Shown here one piece after another: positions 50,134 to 59,158 of a stretch of DNA of 64,000 bases; within the stretch, counting starts at the first letter, position 1, and each line of letters starts with the position of its first letter. The DNA comes from Lachnospiraceae bacterium (lineage in GTDB: Bacteria; Bacillota; Clostridia; Lachnospirales; Lachnospiraceae): the NCBI GenBank assembly GCA_015057455.1, contig SVEH01000002.1:1-64000 (forward strand), read 5' to 3'. The notes under the pieces are model-generated. The model was not told the origin of the DNA. It ran no database searches and saw only the letters and a program-made list of their open reading frames with translations. The position numbers and the translations under genes are program-made.

Positions 50134-50610
50134 ATGGATATGAATATATTAGAATTAAATAGTAATTTAGATATGTGGGGAGTTGCTACTAAATTAAGAA
50201 CATTATTAGCACCTAAGAGCCTTTTAATAGGTTCAGGTGCTAGTCAAATGTTGGATTTAGTAGGACTCCTCTTTATTTTTTGCCTTGTTGTAGCAGGCGC
50301 ACTATTTGCAACAAGATTAATAGCAAGTAAGGCAAGTGGATATGGTTATGCCAATAATAATATAAAAATTATTGAAACATATAGATTATCTAATACTAGC
50401 GCTATTCAAATTATTAGAGTTGCAGATAAGTTTTTAGCTATTGGAATTAGTAAAGACAATATATCACTTCTTGCAGAACTTGATGAAGATAGTGTTATTA
50501 TCAATAATACCAATACTCAATTTAAAGGAATTGATTTTAGTGACATCCTAGTAAAAGCAAAAAACAAGTTACAAGTTAGTGGAAAAAGTAGTAATAAAAA
50601 GGTTGACTAA
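50134..50610 (+). CDS. fliO: FliO, flagellar export-gate assembly protein
   Basis: A 158-residue membrane protein with one helix (about 44-66, LDLVGLLFIFCLVVAGALFATRL) and a cytoplasmic domain with the FliO-type pattern IKIIETYRLSNTSAIQIIRVADKFLAIGISKDNISLLAEL. It helps FliP assemble. Start ATG 50134 follows the cheY stop by one base; ATG 50140 is an alternative. There is no strong ribosome binding site, so coupling to cheY is likely. Confidence 0.88.
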   Translation: MDMNILELNSNLDMWGVATKLRTLLAPKSLLIGSGASQMLDLVGLLFIFCLVVAGALFATRLIASKASGYGYANNNIKIIETYRLSNTSAIQIIRVADKFLAIGISKDNISLLAELDEDSVIINNTNTQFKGIDFSDILVKAKNKLQVSGKSSNKKVD

Positions 50611-50612
50611 AT

Positions 50613-51419
50613 ATGAAGAGCATAATAAGTAAGATTTTAAGAAATAAAATGTTATTAAAGAATTTGTTATTCTGCATGATTCTTGTAACAATGGTACTAA
50701 CTATGGTATCAGTTACATATGCAGATAAGAATGAGGATTATTCGGTTACAGTGTCTATGCCAACTAATGATGATGGAACAGGATCATCAAGTGCAGTTAG
50801 AATATTATTAGTTTTAACTGTATTAACTCTGGCACCTTCAATAGTAATTCTAGTAACTTCTTTTACAAGAATTGTAGTAGTATTACATTTCGTTAGAACA
50901 GCGATTGGTACACAGACCACACCACCTAACCAAGTTCTTATAGGGTTGGCTCTATTTTTAACAGTATTTATTATGTCACCAGTTCTTAGTGAAGTTAATA
51001 CGAAAGCAATTCAACCTCTTAATGAAGGTAAAATCACATATGAAGAAGCTTTTGATAAAGGAATGAAACCTATAAGGGAATTCATGTTTAAACAAACAAG
51101 AAAAAAAGACATAAAATTATTTGCAGATATTGCAAAATTGGATACGAAAGAAAAGCCTATTAAAGAAATAGATGATATTCCAAGTTCAATACTTATACCG
51201 GCATTTATTATAAGTGAACTTAGAATAGCTTTTATAATAGGTTTTATTATATATATTCCATTTATAGTTGTAGATATGGTTGTTTCTTCAACCCTTATGT
51301 CAATGGGTATGATGATGCTACCACCTACAGTTATATCATTGCCATTTAAAGTATTATTATTTATTTTAGCAGATGGATGGAATTTAATAATTGGTAATTT
51401 AGTAAAAACATTTAGTTAG
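50613..51419 (+). CDS. fliP: FliP, flagellar export-gate protein
   Basis: A 268-residue membrane protein with a cleavable-type N-terminal signal (about 15-37), then four membrane helices. The family signatures PSIVILVTSFTRIVVVLHFVRTAIG and SMGMMMLPPTVISLPFKVLLFILADGW are intact. Five FliP subunits form the core pore of the export gate with FliQ and FliR. Starts 2 bp after fliO. Confidence 0.96.
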   Translation: MKSIISKILRNKMLLKNLLFCMILVTMVLTMVSVTYADKNEDYSVTVSMPTNDDGTGSSSAVRILLVLTVLTLAPSIVILVTSFTRIVVVLHFVRTAIGTQTTPPNQVLIGLALFLTVFIMSPVLSEVNTKAIQPLNEGKITYEEAFDKGMKPIREFMFKQTRKKDIKLFADIAKLDTKEKPIKEIDDIPSSILIPAFIISELRIAFIIGFIIYIPFIVVDMVVSSTLMSMGMMMLPPTVISLPFKVLLFILADGWNLIIGNLVKTFS

Positions 51420-51433
51420 AATGGAGAAGAGTA

Positions 51434-51703
51434 ATGACTATAGATACGGTTATAGATATTATTCGTGAAGCGGTTATTGTTACATTACAAGCCTCATTGC
51501 CATTACTATTAGTATCATTGGTAGTAGGATTATTAATAAGTGTTATTCAAACAGTAACCTCTATACAAGAACAAACACTTACATTTGTTCCTAAATTGGT
51601 AGCAATATTTGCTATGTTAGCATTGTTTGGCAATTTTATATTTGGAGTAATAATTAATTTTACAGTTAATTTATTTTCCAATTTTAAATTATACATAAAA
51701 TAG
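51434..51703 (+). CDS. fliQ: FliQ, flagellar export-gate protein
   Basis: An 89-residue protein with two membrane helices and the central VSLVVGLLISVIQTVTSIQEQTLTFVPK segment typical of FliQ/SpaQ. Four copies surround the FliP-FliR core. Normal length, 14 bp after fliP and 18 bp before fliR. Confidence 0.96.
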   Translation: MTIDTVIDIIREAVIVTLQASLPLLLVSLVVGLLISVIQTVTSIQEQTLTFVPKLVAIFAMLALFGNFIFGVIINFTVNLFSNFKLYIK

Positions 51704-51721
51704 AAGTTTATTTGACGTGGA

Positions 51722-52504
51722 ATGGATGATAATGTGCATACATTTACAATTGAGAATTTAGAGTTTTTTTTAATGGTGTTAGCTAGAATATCAGGATTTA
51801 TGTTTACGGCACCGTTATTTAGCCAAAGAACAGTACCTGCAAGAGTAAAAGCAGGCCTATCAGTAATAGTATCAGTATGTGTATTTCAAGTATTAGAATA
51901 TGAGCCACTTGATTATGAAGGAACAATAACATTTGGGTTATTAATTGCCCTTGAAGTTGTTGCAGGAATTATACTTGGATATATATCTAATATTTGTTCA
52001 ATGATAGTTGCTTTAGCAGGTAATCTTGTGGATATGGAGATTGGATTTTCCATGGCACAAAGTATGAATAATGTAAATAACGTGAATACAACAGTTACAG
52101 GTAACTATTATACATATGTAGTTTATCTAGTTATGCTAGTATCAGATATGCATTTATATGTTCTAAAGGCAATTGTTGAGTCTTTTAGAATAGTTAATAT
52201 AGGTGAGGTTAGAATAGCAGCAAATATATATGTGGTAATGGGCAAATTCTTAGTGGACTATTTTTTTATAGCATTTAGAATAATTTTACCTGTGTTTTTT
52301 GCTATGCTGCTTACTAATGTTGTATTAGGTATTATGGCAAGAACTGCACCACAGATGAATATGTTTGTTGTAGGTATGCAGATTAAGGTTGTAATTGGAT
52401 TAGTTGTGTTATTTGTAACAGCATCAGCAATACCCAATATAACAGAGTTTATATTTGGTGAGATGAAAGACATGATAAAAATGGTATTTACATATATAAA
52501 ATAA
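51722..52504 (+). CDS. fliR: FliR, flagellar export-gate protein
   Basis: A 260-residue polytopic protein with about six hydrophobic helices. The conserved ARISGFMFTAPLFSQRTVPARVKAGLSVIVS and GNLVDMEIGFSMAQSMN sequences are present. FliR is the single-copy plug that completes the FliP-FliQ-FliR helix. flhB follows immediately. Confidence 0.96.
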   Translation: MDDNVHTFTIENLEFFLMVLARISGFMFTAPLFSQRTVPARVKAGLSVIVSVCVFQVLEYEPLDYEGTITFGLLIALEVVAGIILGYISNICSMIVALAGNLVDMEIGFSMAQSMNNVNNVNTTVTGNYYTYVVYLVMLVSDMHLYVLKAIVESFRIVNIGEVRIAANIYVVMGKFLVDYFFIAFRIILPVFFAMLLTNVVLGIMARTAPQMNMFVVGMQIKVVIGLVVLFVTASAIPNITEFIFGEMKDMIKMVFTYIK

Positions 52505-52536
52505 TCCTTCATTAAGTGTTATGGATTGGAGGTTTT

Positions 52537-53646
52537 ATGGAAGCGTATTTTAAGTTAAATCTTCAATTCTTTGCAGAAGGTGAAGGTGGAGAAAAAACAG
52601 AAGATGCTACATCCAAAAAGCTGGAAAAAGCAAGAGAAGAAGGTCAAGTTGCTAAAAGTATGGAATTAGTAACAGGTGTATCCTTATTATTGTTATTTGT
52701 TGCTTTAAAGGCTTTTGTTGGAACAGTAGGACAAGGTTTTATGGAAAGCTTTGTTAAGAATTATAATTATATAGGCAATTATGTAGGAAAAACTTACGAT
52801 TCCAATATATCATTTGGGATATTTAGAGAAATCCTACTTGATGTAATAAAGATAGGTGCACCATTTTATATTGTTGCAGTTGTCTCTGCAATTGGTGTTA
52901 ATGTAGGTCAGATTTCATGGAAGGTGACTACTAAGCCCCTTATGCCCAAATTAGAGAGATTAGATCCTATAAAAGGTTTTCAAAGAATGTTCTCTAAGGA
53001 CAAATTAGTAGAATTATTAAAATCTATCCTAAAAGTTGGCATTATCTTTTATGTTGTATATTCGACAATGAAGGATAGTTTGGATTTATTACTTACTTTA
53101 TATGATTACAGTTTAATGGATGCGGTAGCTATAGTAGGTGATGTAGTTATATCACTAGGTATAAAAATAAGTGCATTGCTATTAGGATTAGGTGTAGCAG
53201 ATTTATTATACCAAAAGATTAAGTTCAAAAATGAAATGAAGATGACTAAGCAAGAAGTTAAAGATGAGTATAAACAAACAGAGGGAGATCCTCAGATTAA
53301 AGGTAAGATTAGACGTAAAATGCAAGAAAGTTCTATGAGAAGAATGATGCAGGAAATACCTGAGGCAGACGTAGTTATTACCAACCCAACTCACTTTGCT
53401 GTTGCCATAAAATATGACAAATCAGTTAGTGCAGCGCCATTAGTTACAGCTAAGGGAGCTGATCATCTTGCACAAAGAATTAAAGAAATTGCAAGAGAGT
53501 ATAAGGTGGAGATTGTTGAGAATAAACCATTAGCACGAATGCTATATTATAATGTTGAGATAGGTAATGAAATACCGCCTGAGTTGTATCAGATGGTTGC
53601 AGATATTTTAGCACATGTATATCAAGCTCAAAATCGTGTTGTTTAA
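52537..53646 (+). CDS. flhB: FlhB, export-gate specificity switch protein
   Basis: A 369-residue protein. N-terminal substrate-switch region KTEDATSKKLEKAREEGQVAKS, four membrane helices and a cytoplasmic domain with the autocleavage motif N-P-T-H in VITNPTHFAVAIKYD. Cleavage between Asn and Pro changes export from rod/hook to filament proteins under FliK control. I use ATG 52537, just after GGAGG, rather than the GTG at 52516. Confidence 0.96.
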   Translation: MEAYFKLNLQFFAEGEGGEKTEDATSKKLEKAREEGQVAKSMELVTGVSLLLLFVALKAFVGTVGQGFMESFVKNYNYIGNYVGKTYDSNISFGIFREILLDVIKIGAPFYIVAVVSAIGVNVGQISWKVTTKPLMPKLERLDPIKGFQRMFSKDKLVELLKSILKVGIIFYVVYSTMKDSLDLLLTLYDYSLMDAVAIVGDVVISLGIKISALLLGLGVADLLYQKIKFKNEMKMTKQEVKDEYKQTEGDPQIKGKIRRKMQESSMRRMMQEIPEADVVITNPTHFAVAIKYDKSVSAAPLVTAKGADHLAQRIKEIAREYKVEIVENKPLARMLYYNVEIGNEIPPELYQMVADILAHVYQAQNRVV

Positions 53647-53745
53647 TGAATGGTTAGTAAAGTAATGGTTTACTTTGGAAAATGATTTTAATAACATGGA
53701 GATTAAGCTAGTCATGAAAGTGGAATTGAAGGAGGTTGAATAATT

Positions 53746-55776
53746 GTGAAAAAAGCAGATATAGGTATTGGTGTATATTTACTAGCAGCAATTGTAATGT
53801 TAATTATTCCAATTCCTTCAGTTTTACTAGATGTATTGTTAGCAGTTAATATATCTGTGGCATTAATAATATTGCTTAATGCATTATTTTCACCTGAAGC
53901 ATTAAGTTTATCTAGTTTCCCAACAGTAATTCTATTTACAACAATATTTAGAATTTCACTTAATGTATCATCTACAAAGCTTATATTACAGAATGGTAAT
54001 GCAGGTCAAGTGGTTGAAACATTTGGTTCCTTTGTTGGTGGTGGAGATTTAATAATAGGTATAATTGTATTTATAATTTTGCTATTAGTACAATTTCTTG
54101 TAATCAATAAAGGTTCAGAGAGAGTATCAGAAGTAACAGCAAGATTTACATTAGATGCAATGCCAGGTAAGCAAATGGCTATCGATGCGGATTTGAATAC
54201 AGGTGCCATTACAGATGAGCAAGCTAGAGAAAGAAGACAGAAAATACAAGATGAGTCAGCTTTCTTCGGAGCCATGGACGGTGCTACTAAGTATGTAAAA
54301 GGAGATGCAACAGCAGGTTTAATTATAACTTTAATTAACCTTGTAGGTGGAATTATAATGGGTATGCTAAGACAAGAGATGGCCATTGGTGAAGCGCTTG
54401 AGACATATGCGATTCTAACTATTGGTGATGGTCTTGTAAGCCAGATTCCATCTCTTATGATATCTTTAGCAACAGGTGTATTGGTTACCAAGGTATCAAA
54501 AGAAGCTGATATTGGAGATATACTTGTTAAACAGTTATTCTCAATACCAAAGGTTATGTATATGGTAGGAGCAGTGCTTATACTACTTGGATTTACACCA
54601 CTTCCATTTTTTATATTTGCAACATACGGTATTATATTTATATTTGTAGGATATAGAATGAAGAATAAAATTGATATTGCAGAAATCGAAGAAGAGGTTA
54701 GTACAGAAGAAAGCGAGGCGAATGAAATTAGACGTCCAGAGAATGTCAATTCATTATTGTCAGTTGATTTAATAGAGTTAGAATTTGGTTATGGAATTAT
54801 TCCACTTGCAGATGCAAGTCAAGGCGGAGACTTATTAGATAGAGTAGTTATGATTAGAAGACAAATTGCATTGGAATTAGGTTGTGTTGTTCCTACAATT
54901 CGTTTAAGAGATAATATACAACTTAATCCTAATCAATATGTAATAAAGATAAAGAATGTACCTGTTAGTGATGGAGAGATAATGTCAGATCACTATATGG
55001 CTATGAATCCAGGTTATGTTGAAGAGGAGATAATGGGAATACCAACAAGAGAACCATCATTTAACTTACCAGCATTATGGATTACAGAAAGTCAAAGAGA
55101 AAGAGCTGAAATATTAGGATATACAGTAGTTGATCCACCATCAATAATAGCAACGCATTTAACAGAGATTATTAAAGAATACATTGATGAAATTCTTACT
55201 CGTCAAGATGTTCAAAACTTAATTAATAATATTAAGGATGCTAACGAGACATTAATTTCAGAGTTAGTGCCTAAGCTACTTAGTGTAGGTGAAATACAAA
55301 AGGTATTACAGAATTTATTAAAAGAGGGTGTTTCAATTAGGGATTTAGTTACAATATTTGAAACATTAGCAGATTATGCACCAACCACAAGGGATACAGA
55401 TATATTAACTGAATATGTAAGACAGAGATTGAAGAGAGCTATATCTAATAAGTTCTTAAGTGGTGATTCAATGACAAGCATTGTTACACTTGATCCTAAG
55501 ATAGAAAAAGAAATTATGGGTGCAGTTAAGCAAACAGAACAAGGAAGTTACATTACTCTAGAGCCTGATAAGACAAAGGTAATAATGGATAGTGTAAAAG
55601 AAGAAATAACAAAACTAGAGAATTTAGGAAAGAATCCTATTATAGTTACATCTCCTATTGTGAGAACATATTTCAAGAAGCTTGCAGCGGATTATTTTAA
55701 GGATTTAATTGTTATTTCATATAATGAAATTGATTCTAATGTTGAAGTGCAATCAGTTGGGATGGTGACAGTATGA
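53746..55776 (+). CDS. flhA: FlhA, flagellar export-gate protein
   Basis: A 676-residue protein with eight N-terminal membrane helices (to about 320), the FHIPEP-type cytoplasmic loop with DAMPGKQMAIDADLNTGAI and ERRQKIQDESAFFGAMDGA, and a large C-terminal cytoplasmic domain that docks chaperones and FliJ. Starts at GTG 53746, 10 nt after AAGGAGG. The last four bases (ATGA) overlap the flhF start. Confidence 0.97.
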   Translation: MKKADIGIGVYLLAAIVMLIIPIPSVLLDVLLAVNISVALIILLNALFSPEALSLSSFPTVILFTTIFRISLNVSSTKLILQNGNAGQVVETFGSFVGGGDLIIGIIVFIILLLVQFLVINKGSERVSEVTARFTLDAMPGKQMAIDADLNTGAITDEQARERRQKIQDESAFFGAMDGATKYVKGDATAGLIITLINLVGGIIMGMLRQEMAIGEALETYAILTIGDGLVSQIPSLMISLATGVLVTKVSKEADIGDILVKQLFSIPKVMYMVGAVLILLGFTPLPFFIFATYGIIFIFVGYRMKNKIDIAEIEEEVSTEESEANEIRRPENVNSLLSVDLIELEFGYGIIPLADASQGGDLLDRVVMIRRQIALELGCVVPTIRLRDNIQLNPNQYVIKIKNVPVSDGEIMSDHYMAMNPGYVEEEIMGIPTREPSFNLPALWITESQRERAEILGYTVVDPPSIIATHLTEIIKEYIDEILTRQDVQNLINNIKDANETLISELVPKLLSVGEIQKVLQNLLKEGVSIRDLVTIFETLADYAPTTRDTDILTEYVRQRLKRAISNKFLSGDSMTSIVTLDPKIEKEIMGAVKQTEQGSYITLEPDKTKVIMDSVKEEITKLENLGKNPIIVTSPIVRTYFKKLAADYFKDLIVISYNEIDSNVEVQSVGMVTV

Positions 55777-57356
55777 TAATAAAAAAATATCAAGCGGCAA
55801 ATGAAGCAGATGCAATAATCTTAGCCAAGGAAGAGTTAGGCAAGAATGTAATTATTATGAATGTTAAAAAAATTAATTCTAAAGGTCTAGCTAGATTATT
55901 TAAAAAGTCTAAGGTTGAGATTACTGCAGCTATTGATGATGGTAAATCATATGAAAATGAAGAAACAAAAGATAAAAAAGAACAACTTGAGCAAGAGTTG
56001 CTTAATGCAATAAAAGAGAAACAAGTTGAAGATAAGGAAAATAGTAATAAGAATAATATTAAAAATACTAAGAATATTAAAAAGAACAAGAAGTCTAAGA
56101 AACAAAAAAGTGTAGAAGAATTGCTACAGGCTAAAAGCAGAGAGTTAGAAGATATTGTAGAAAAAGAAGAACAATTAGAATTAATAAAAGACAAGAGTTC
56201 TTTAAAATCAGACTATGAAACAACTAATAATAAAAAAGATAATATTTTTGATAAGACTTTAGAAAAGAAAGATTTATCAAAAGAAAATTTCACAAGTGAA
56301 GAGCTAAAGGAAGAAATTCTAAAAGCACTTGAGAAAAATAAAGCTAATATGTTAAAAAAACAGTCTGAAACAACTACAGATAGGTTATCAATAAGCAAAA
56401 GTTCAGAATTAGAAAAGCCTGTGTCAAAAAATAGTAAAATAGATAAAAAAGAAACTATAGAAAAAAAAGAGGCTATAGACAGAAATCGTAACTTGGCAAA
56501 AAGTGAAAGCTTGGATAATACGGATAAGGCACATAAGTCTGAAAAAGTAGATAAGAATGATAAGTCAGATAAATATGTAAAATTAATAAAAAAACAATTA
56601 TTAAAACACGAGGTAGATGAGAAGTATATTGATATGATTATTAATGAAGTAAAAGGTAATATAAAGAAAGATACCTTAGTAGATAATATACTTACTTCTG
56701 TTTATCAAAAGATCATCTTAAAGTTGGGGACTCCTAAGCTTATTGAACCAGGAGATAACCAACCTAGATATGTATTTTTTATGGGACCAACAGGTGTAGG
56801 TAAGACAACTACAATTGCTAAAATTGCGTCAGACTTTAAGTTGAATCGTAAACTTAATATTGCATTACTTTCATTGGATACATATAGATTAGCAGCAGTT
56901 GAGCAATTAAGAATATATGCTAATATACTTAAGATACCTTTACATGTTGCATATAGTGCAGAAGATATTACTAAGTTAAAACGAGAGCTAGATAGATATG
57001 ATGTGGTCTTAATTGATACAGCAGGACGTTCTCATAAGAATAAAGAGCAAGGTGATGAATTAAGAGAGTTAATATCTACAATAGATATTAAAGAAAGAGA
57101 TATGTATTTGGTTCTTAGTGCTACGACTAAGTATTCTGATTTAATTAATATAGTAGAAGCTTATAAGGATATAAAAGAATATAAATTATTATTTACAAAA
57201 ACAGATGAGACAACACATTTGGGAAATATACTTAATATAAAGCTATATACAGATGCGAAATTATCATATATAGCCAATGGACAAGATGTTCCTACTGATA
57301 TAGGAAAGGTAGATGCACAGGAAATTGCAAAGCAGTTATTGGGAGGAGGCATGTAG
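55773..57356 (+). CDS. flhF: FlhF, SRP-type GTPase for flagellar placement
   Basis: A 527-residue GTPase. A B-domain-like N-terminus (about 1-60), a long Lys/Glu/Ser/Asn-rich disordered segment (about 62-270), then N and G domains with G1 GPTGVGKTTT (about 338), DTYRLAAVEQLR, the G3 DTAGRS and TKTDET. FlhF with FlhG sets flagellum number and position. The linker is longer than in Bacillus FlhF (366 residues in total). Overlap ATGA with flhA. Confidence 0.95.
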   Translation: MIIKKYQAANEADAIILAKEELGKNVIIMNVKKINSKGLARLFKKSKVEITAAIDDGKSYENEETKDKKEQLEQELLNAIKEKQVEDKENSNKNNIKNTKNIKKNKKSKKQKSVEELLQAKSRELEDIVEKEEQLELIKDKSSLKSDYETTNNKKDNIFDKTLEKKDLSKENFTSEELKEEILKALEKNKANMLKKQSETTTDRLSISKSSELEKPVSKNSKIDKKETIEKKEAIDRNRNLAKSESLDNTDKAHKSEKVDKNDKSDKYVKLIKKQLLKHEVDEKYIDMIINEVKGNIKKDTLVDNILTSVYQKIILKLGTPKLIEPGDNQPRYVFFMGPTGVGKTTTIAKIASDFKLNRKLNIALLSLDTYRLAAVEQLRIYANILKIPLHVAYSAEDITKLKRELDRYDVVLIDTAGRSHKNKEQGDELRELISTIDIKERDMYLVLSATTKYSDLINIVEAYKDIKEYKLLFTKTDETTHLGNILNIKLYTDAKLSYIANGQDVPTDIGKVDAQEIAKQLLGGGM

Positions 57357-57359
57357 TCT

Positions 57360-58274
57360 ATGGATCAAGCACAAAGATTAAGAGAGTTAGTTAGACAGCA
57401 AGAAGAAGTGGCTGGTAATGAGATTGTTAATAAAAATAAGCTAGCTAAGGTAATAACAATAACAAGCGGAAAAGGTGGAGTTGGTAAAACTAGTATATCT
57501 ATTAATCTAGCAATGCAGTTGGCGGCGCTAGGAAAAAGCGTTATTATTATAGATGCTGATGTTGGTTTAGCTAATGTTGAAGTTATGTTAGGAATTAAAC
57601 CTAAGTATGATTTAGGGGATTTAATGTATGGTAAGAAAAGTTTATCAGATATAATCACAGAAGGACCAATGGGAATTAAGTTTATATCTGGTGGAACTGG
57701 AATATATGAGTTAAATAATATATCTCATGAACAAGTATTTAATATGACAAGTAGATTATATGAGCTTGATGAAATGGCTGATTATATAATAGTGGATACA
57801 GGAGCAGGAATATCTGATATAGGAATGCAATTTATAAAAGCAAGCTCAGAGGTGTTGGTTGTTGTAACACCAGAGCCAACTTCTATTACAGATGCCTATG
57901 CTGTAATTAAAGCATTAAATAGACAAAGGGATAACTTGTCAGAGGGAACTAAGGTTAAGATGATATCAAATAGAGTTGCTAATGAACGAGAAGGCGAAGT
58001 TCTATATGAGAAACTTAATGGAGTTGTTAAAAAGTTTCTTGAAATAGAATATGGTTATTTTGGTACAGTTGTGCAAGATAATAATGTTTCAAAGAGTATA
58101 TTGAATCAGCAAGCGTTGAGTGTAATATATCCGCATTCGCCAGCTGTTAAAAGTATAAAGAAATTAGCAGAAAAAATTCTAAACCAAACTAATATAAGAG
58201 AGTCTAAGGGAATAACAGCTATATTTACGCAGATTCTATTTAATAAGAAGATTCAAGAGTCTATAGCCAAATAA
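57360..58274 (+). CDS. flhG: FlhG (YlxH), MinD-like ATPase regulating flagellum number
   Basis: A 304-residue ParA/MinD-type ATPase. A short N-terminal segment carries the DQAQRLRELV motif that activates FlhF, then the deviant Walker A SGKGGVGKTS (36-45), IIDADVGLANVEVMLG, and the switch II DTGAGIS. The C-terminus has a possible amphipathic membrane helix. It starts 3 bp after flhF. Confidence 0.95.
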   Translation: MDQAQRLRELVRQQEEVAGNEIVNKNKLAKVITITSGKGGVGKTSISINLAMQLAALGKSVIIIDADVGLANVEVMLGIKPKYDLGDLMYGKKSLSDIITEGPMGIKFISGGTGIYELNNISHEQVFNMTSRLYELDEMADYIIVDTGAGISDIGMQFIKASSEVLVVVTPEPTSITDAYAVIKALNRQRDNLSEGTKVKMISNRVANEREGEVLYEKLNGVVKKFLEIEYGYFGTVVQDNNVSKSILNQQALSVIYPHSPAVKSIKKLAEKILNQTNIRESKGITAIFTQILFNKKIQESIAK

Positions 58275-58318
58275 AGCTTGGTCTTAAGATAAGTGTTTGG
58301 TTGAAAGGAGAATTACTA

Positions 58319-59023
58319 ATGGGATATGATAAATATCTACATATAGGTGATAGAGTTACAATATTATATGATGGAGAATCTTATAACAGTAAAATTGTTA
58401 GATTTGTAAAGAAAATAAAGGGAGTAGAGAATATAGTTATTCTACTCCCTACAAAAAATAATACAAGTATGAAGACCGATGATGATAAAAGCAAATATGA
58501 GGTTTTGTTTTATACTAAAGGAGGAGTTTATAGAGGAGGTTGTAAAATAATAGATAGGTATAGAGAAGATGGAGTTGTGGCAGTTTTAGAAATAGCAATT
58601 ACATCTGATTTAGAAAAGTATCAACGAAGAGAATATTTTCGTATAGATTATATTGATAAAATTCAATTTAAAGTACTAGTAGTAAAAAACGAAGAAACAG
58701 GTCAATTAGAAGAAAAAGAAGATACATGGCATAAAGGTACTTTAACTAACATTAGTGGTGGCGGTTTGCGTTTTAGTGCAAGCGAAGGATATGAGAATGC
58801 AAAAAAAATTCAGGTTAAGTTTAGTTTAAAGGATCATGAAGATAATGGTGAATATGATATTGAAGCTGACATTGTTGGCATTAATATAAGAGCTCATTCT
58901 GAAAAAAAATATGACTATCGAATACAGTATGCCAAGATTGATAAGGTAGAAAGAGAAAGCATCGTAAGGTTTGTATTTGAGAGAGAAAGATGGATGAGAA
59001 AAAAAGCAATAGGAAAAATTTAA
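58319..59023 (+). CDS. PilZ-domain protein, YcgR/MotI-like c-di-GMP brake
   Basis: A 234-residue protein with an N-terminal YcgR-type domain (about 1-95) and a C-terminal PilZ domain. The c-di-GMP-binding residues are present: R103-R-E-Y-F-R108 and N-I-S-G-G-G in the NxSxxG place. YcgR/MotI (YpfA) proteins bind stators and slow the motor when c-di-GMP is high. Start ATG 58319 follows AAGGAG by 8 nt. It directly follows flhG, a usual place in Clostridia. It is the only c-di-GMP input recognised in the window. Confidence 0.88.
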   Translation: MGYDKYLHIGDRVTILYDGESYNSKIVRFVKKIKGVENIVILLPTKNNTSMKTDDDKSKYEVLFYTKGGVYRGGCKIIDRYREDGVVAVLEIAITSDLEKYQRREYFRIDYIDKIQFKVLVVKNEETGQLEEKEDTWHKGTLTNISGGGLRFSASEGYENAKKIQVKFSLKDHEDNGEYDIEADIVGINIRAHSEKKYDYRIQYAKIDKVERESIVRFVFERERWMRKKAIGKI

Positions 59024-59062
59024 CAGTAAAAATGACTATTCACGCATGTGAAGAGTAGTCAA

Positions 59063-59071
59063 TGTTATAAT
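59063..59071 (+). promoter_or_regulatory. Extended -10 element before cheA
   Basis: TGTTATAAT is a TGnTATAAT element 88 bp before cheA, after an imperfect hairpin (59033-59060). No clear -35. It may give the chemotaxis genes an extra start point. Confidence 0.4.
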
Positions 59072-59158
59072 GTAAAAGAAGTATTCGGGTGTAATATGTT
59101 GTTTTGTATATTTTTGAAGTTGGGGAATTTCAATTTATAGAACAATGGAGGACTTGAT

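Noticed and set aside
54006-54749. 247-codon reverse frame inside flhA
   Set aside because: Antisense shadow of the FlhA membrane domain; no start signals.
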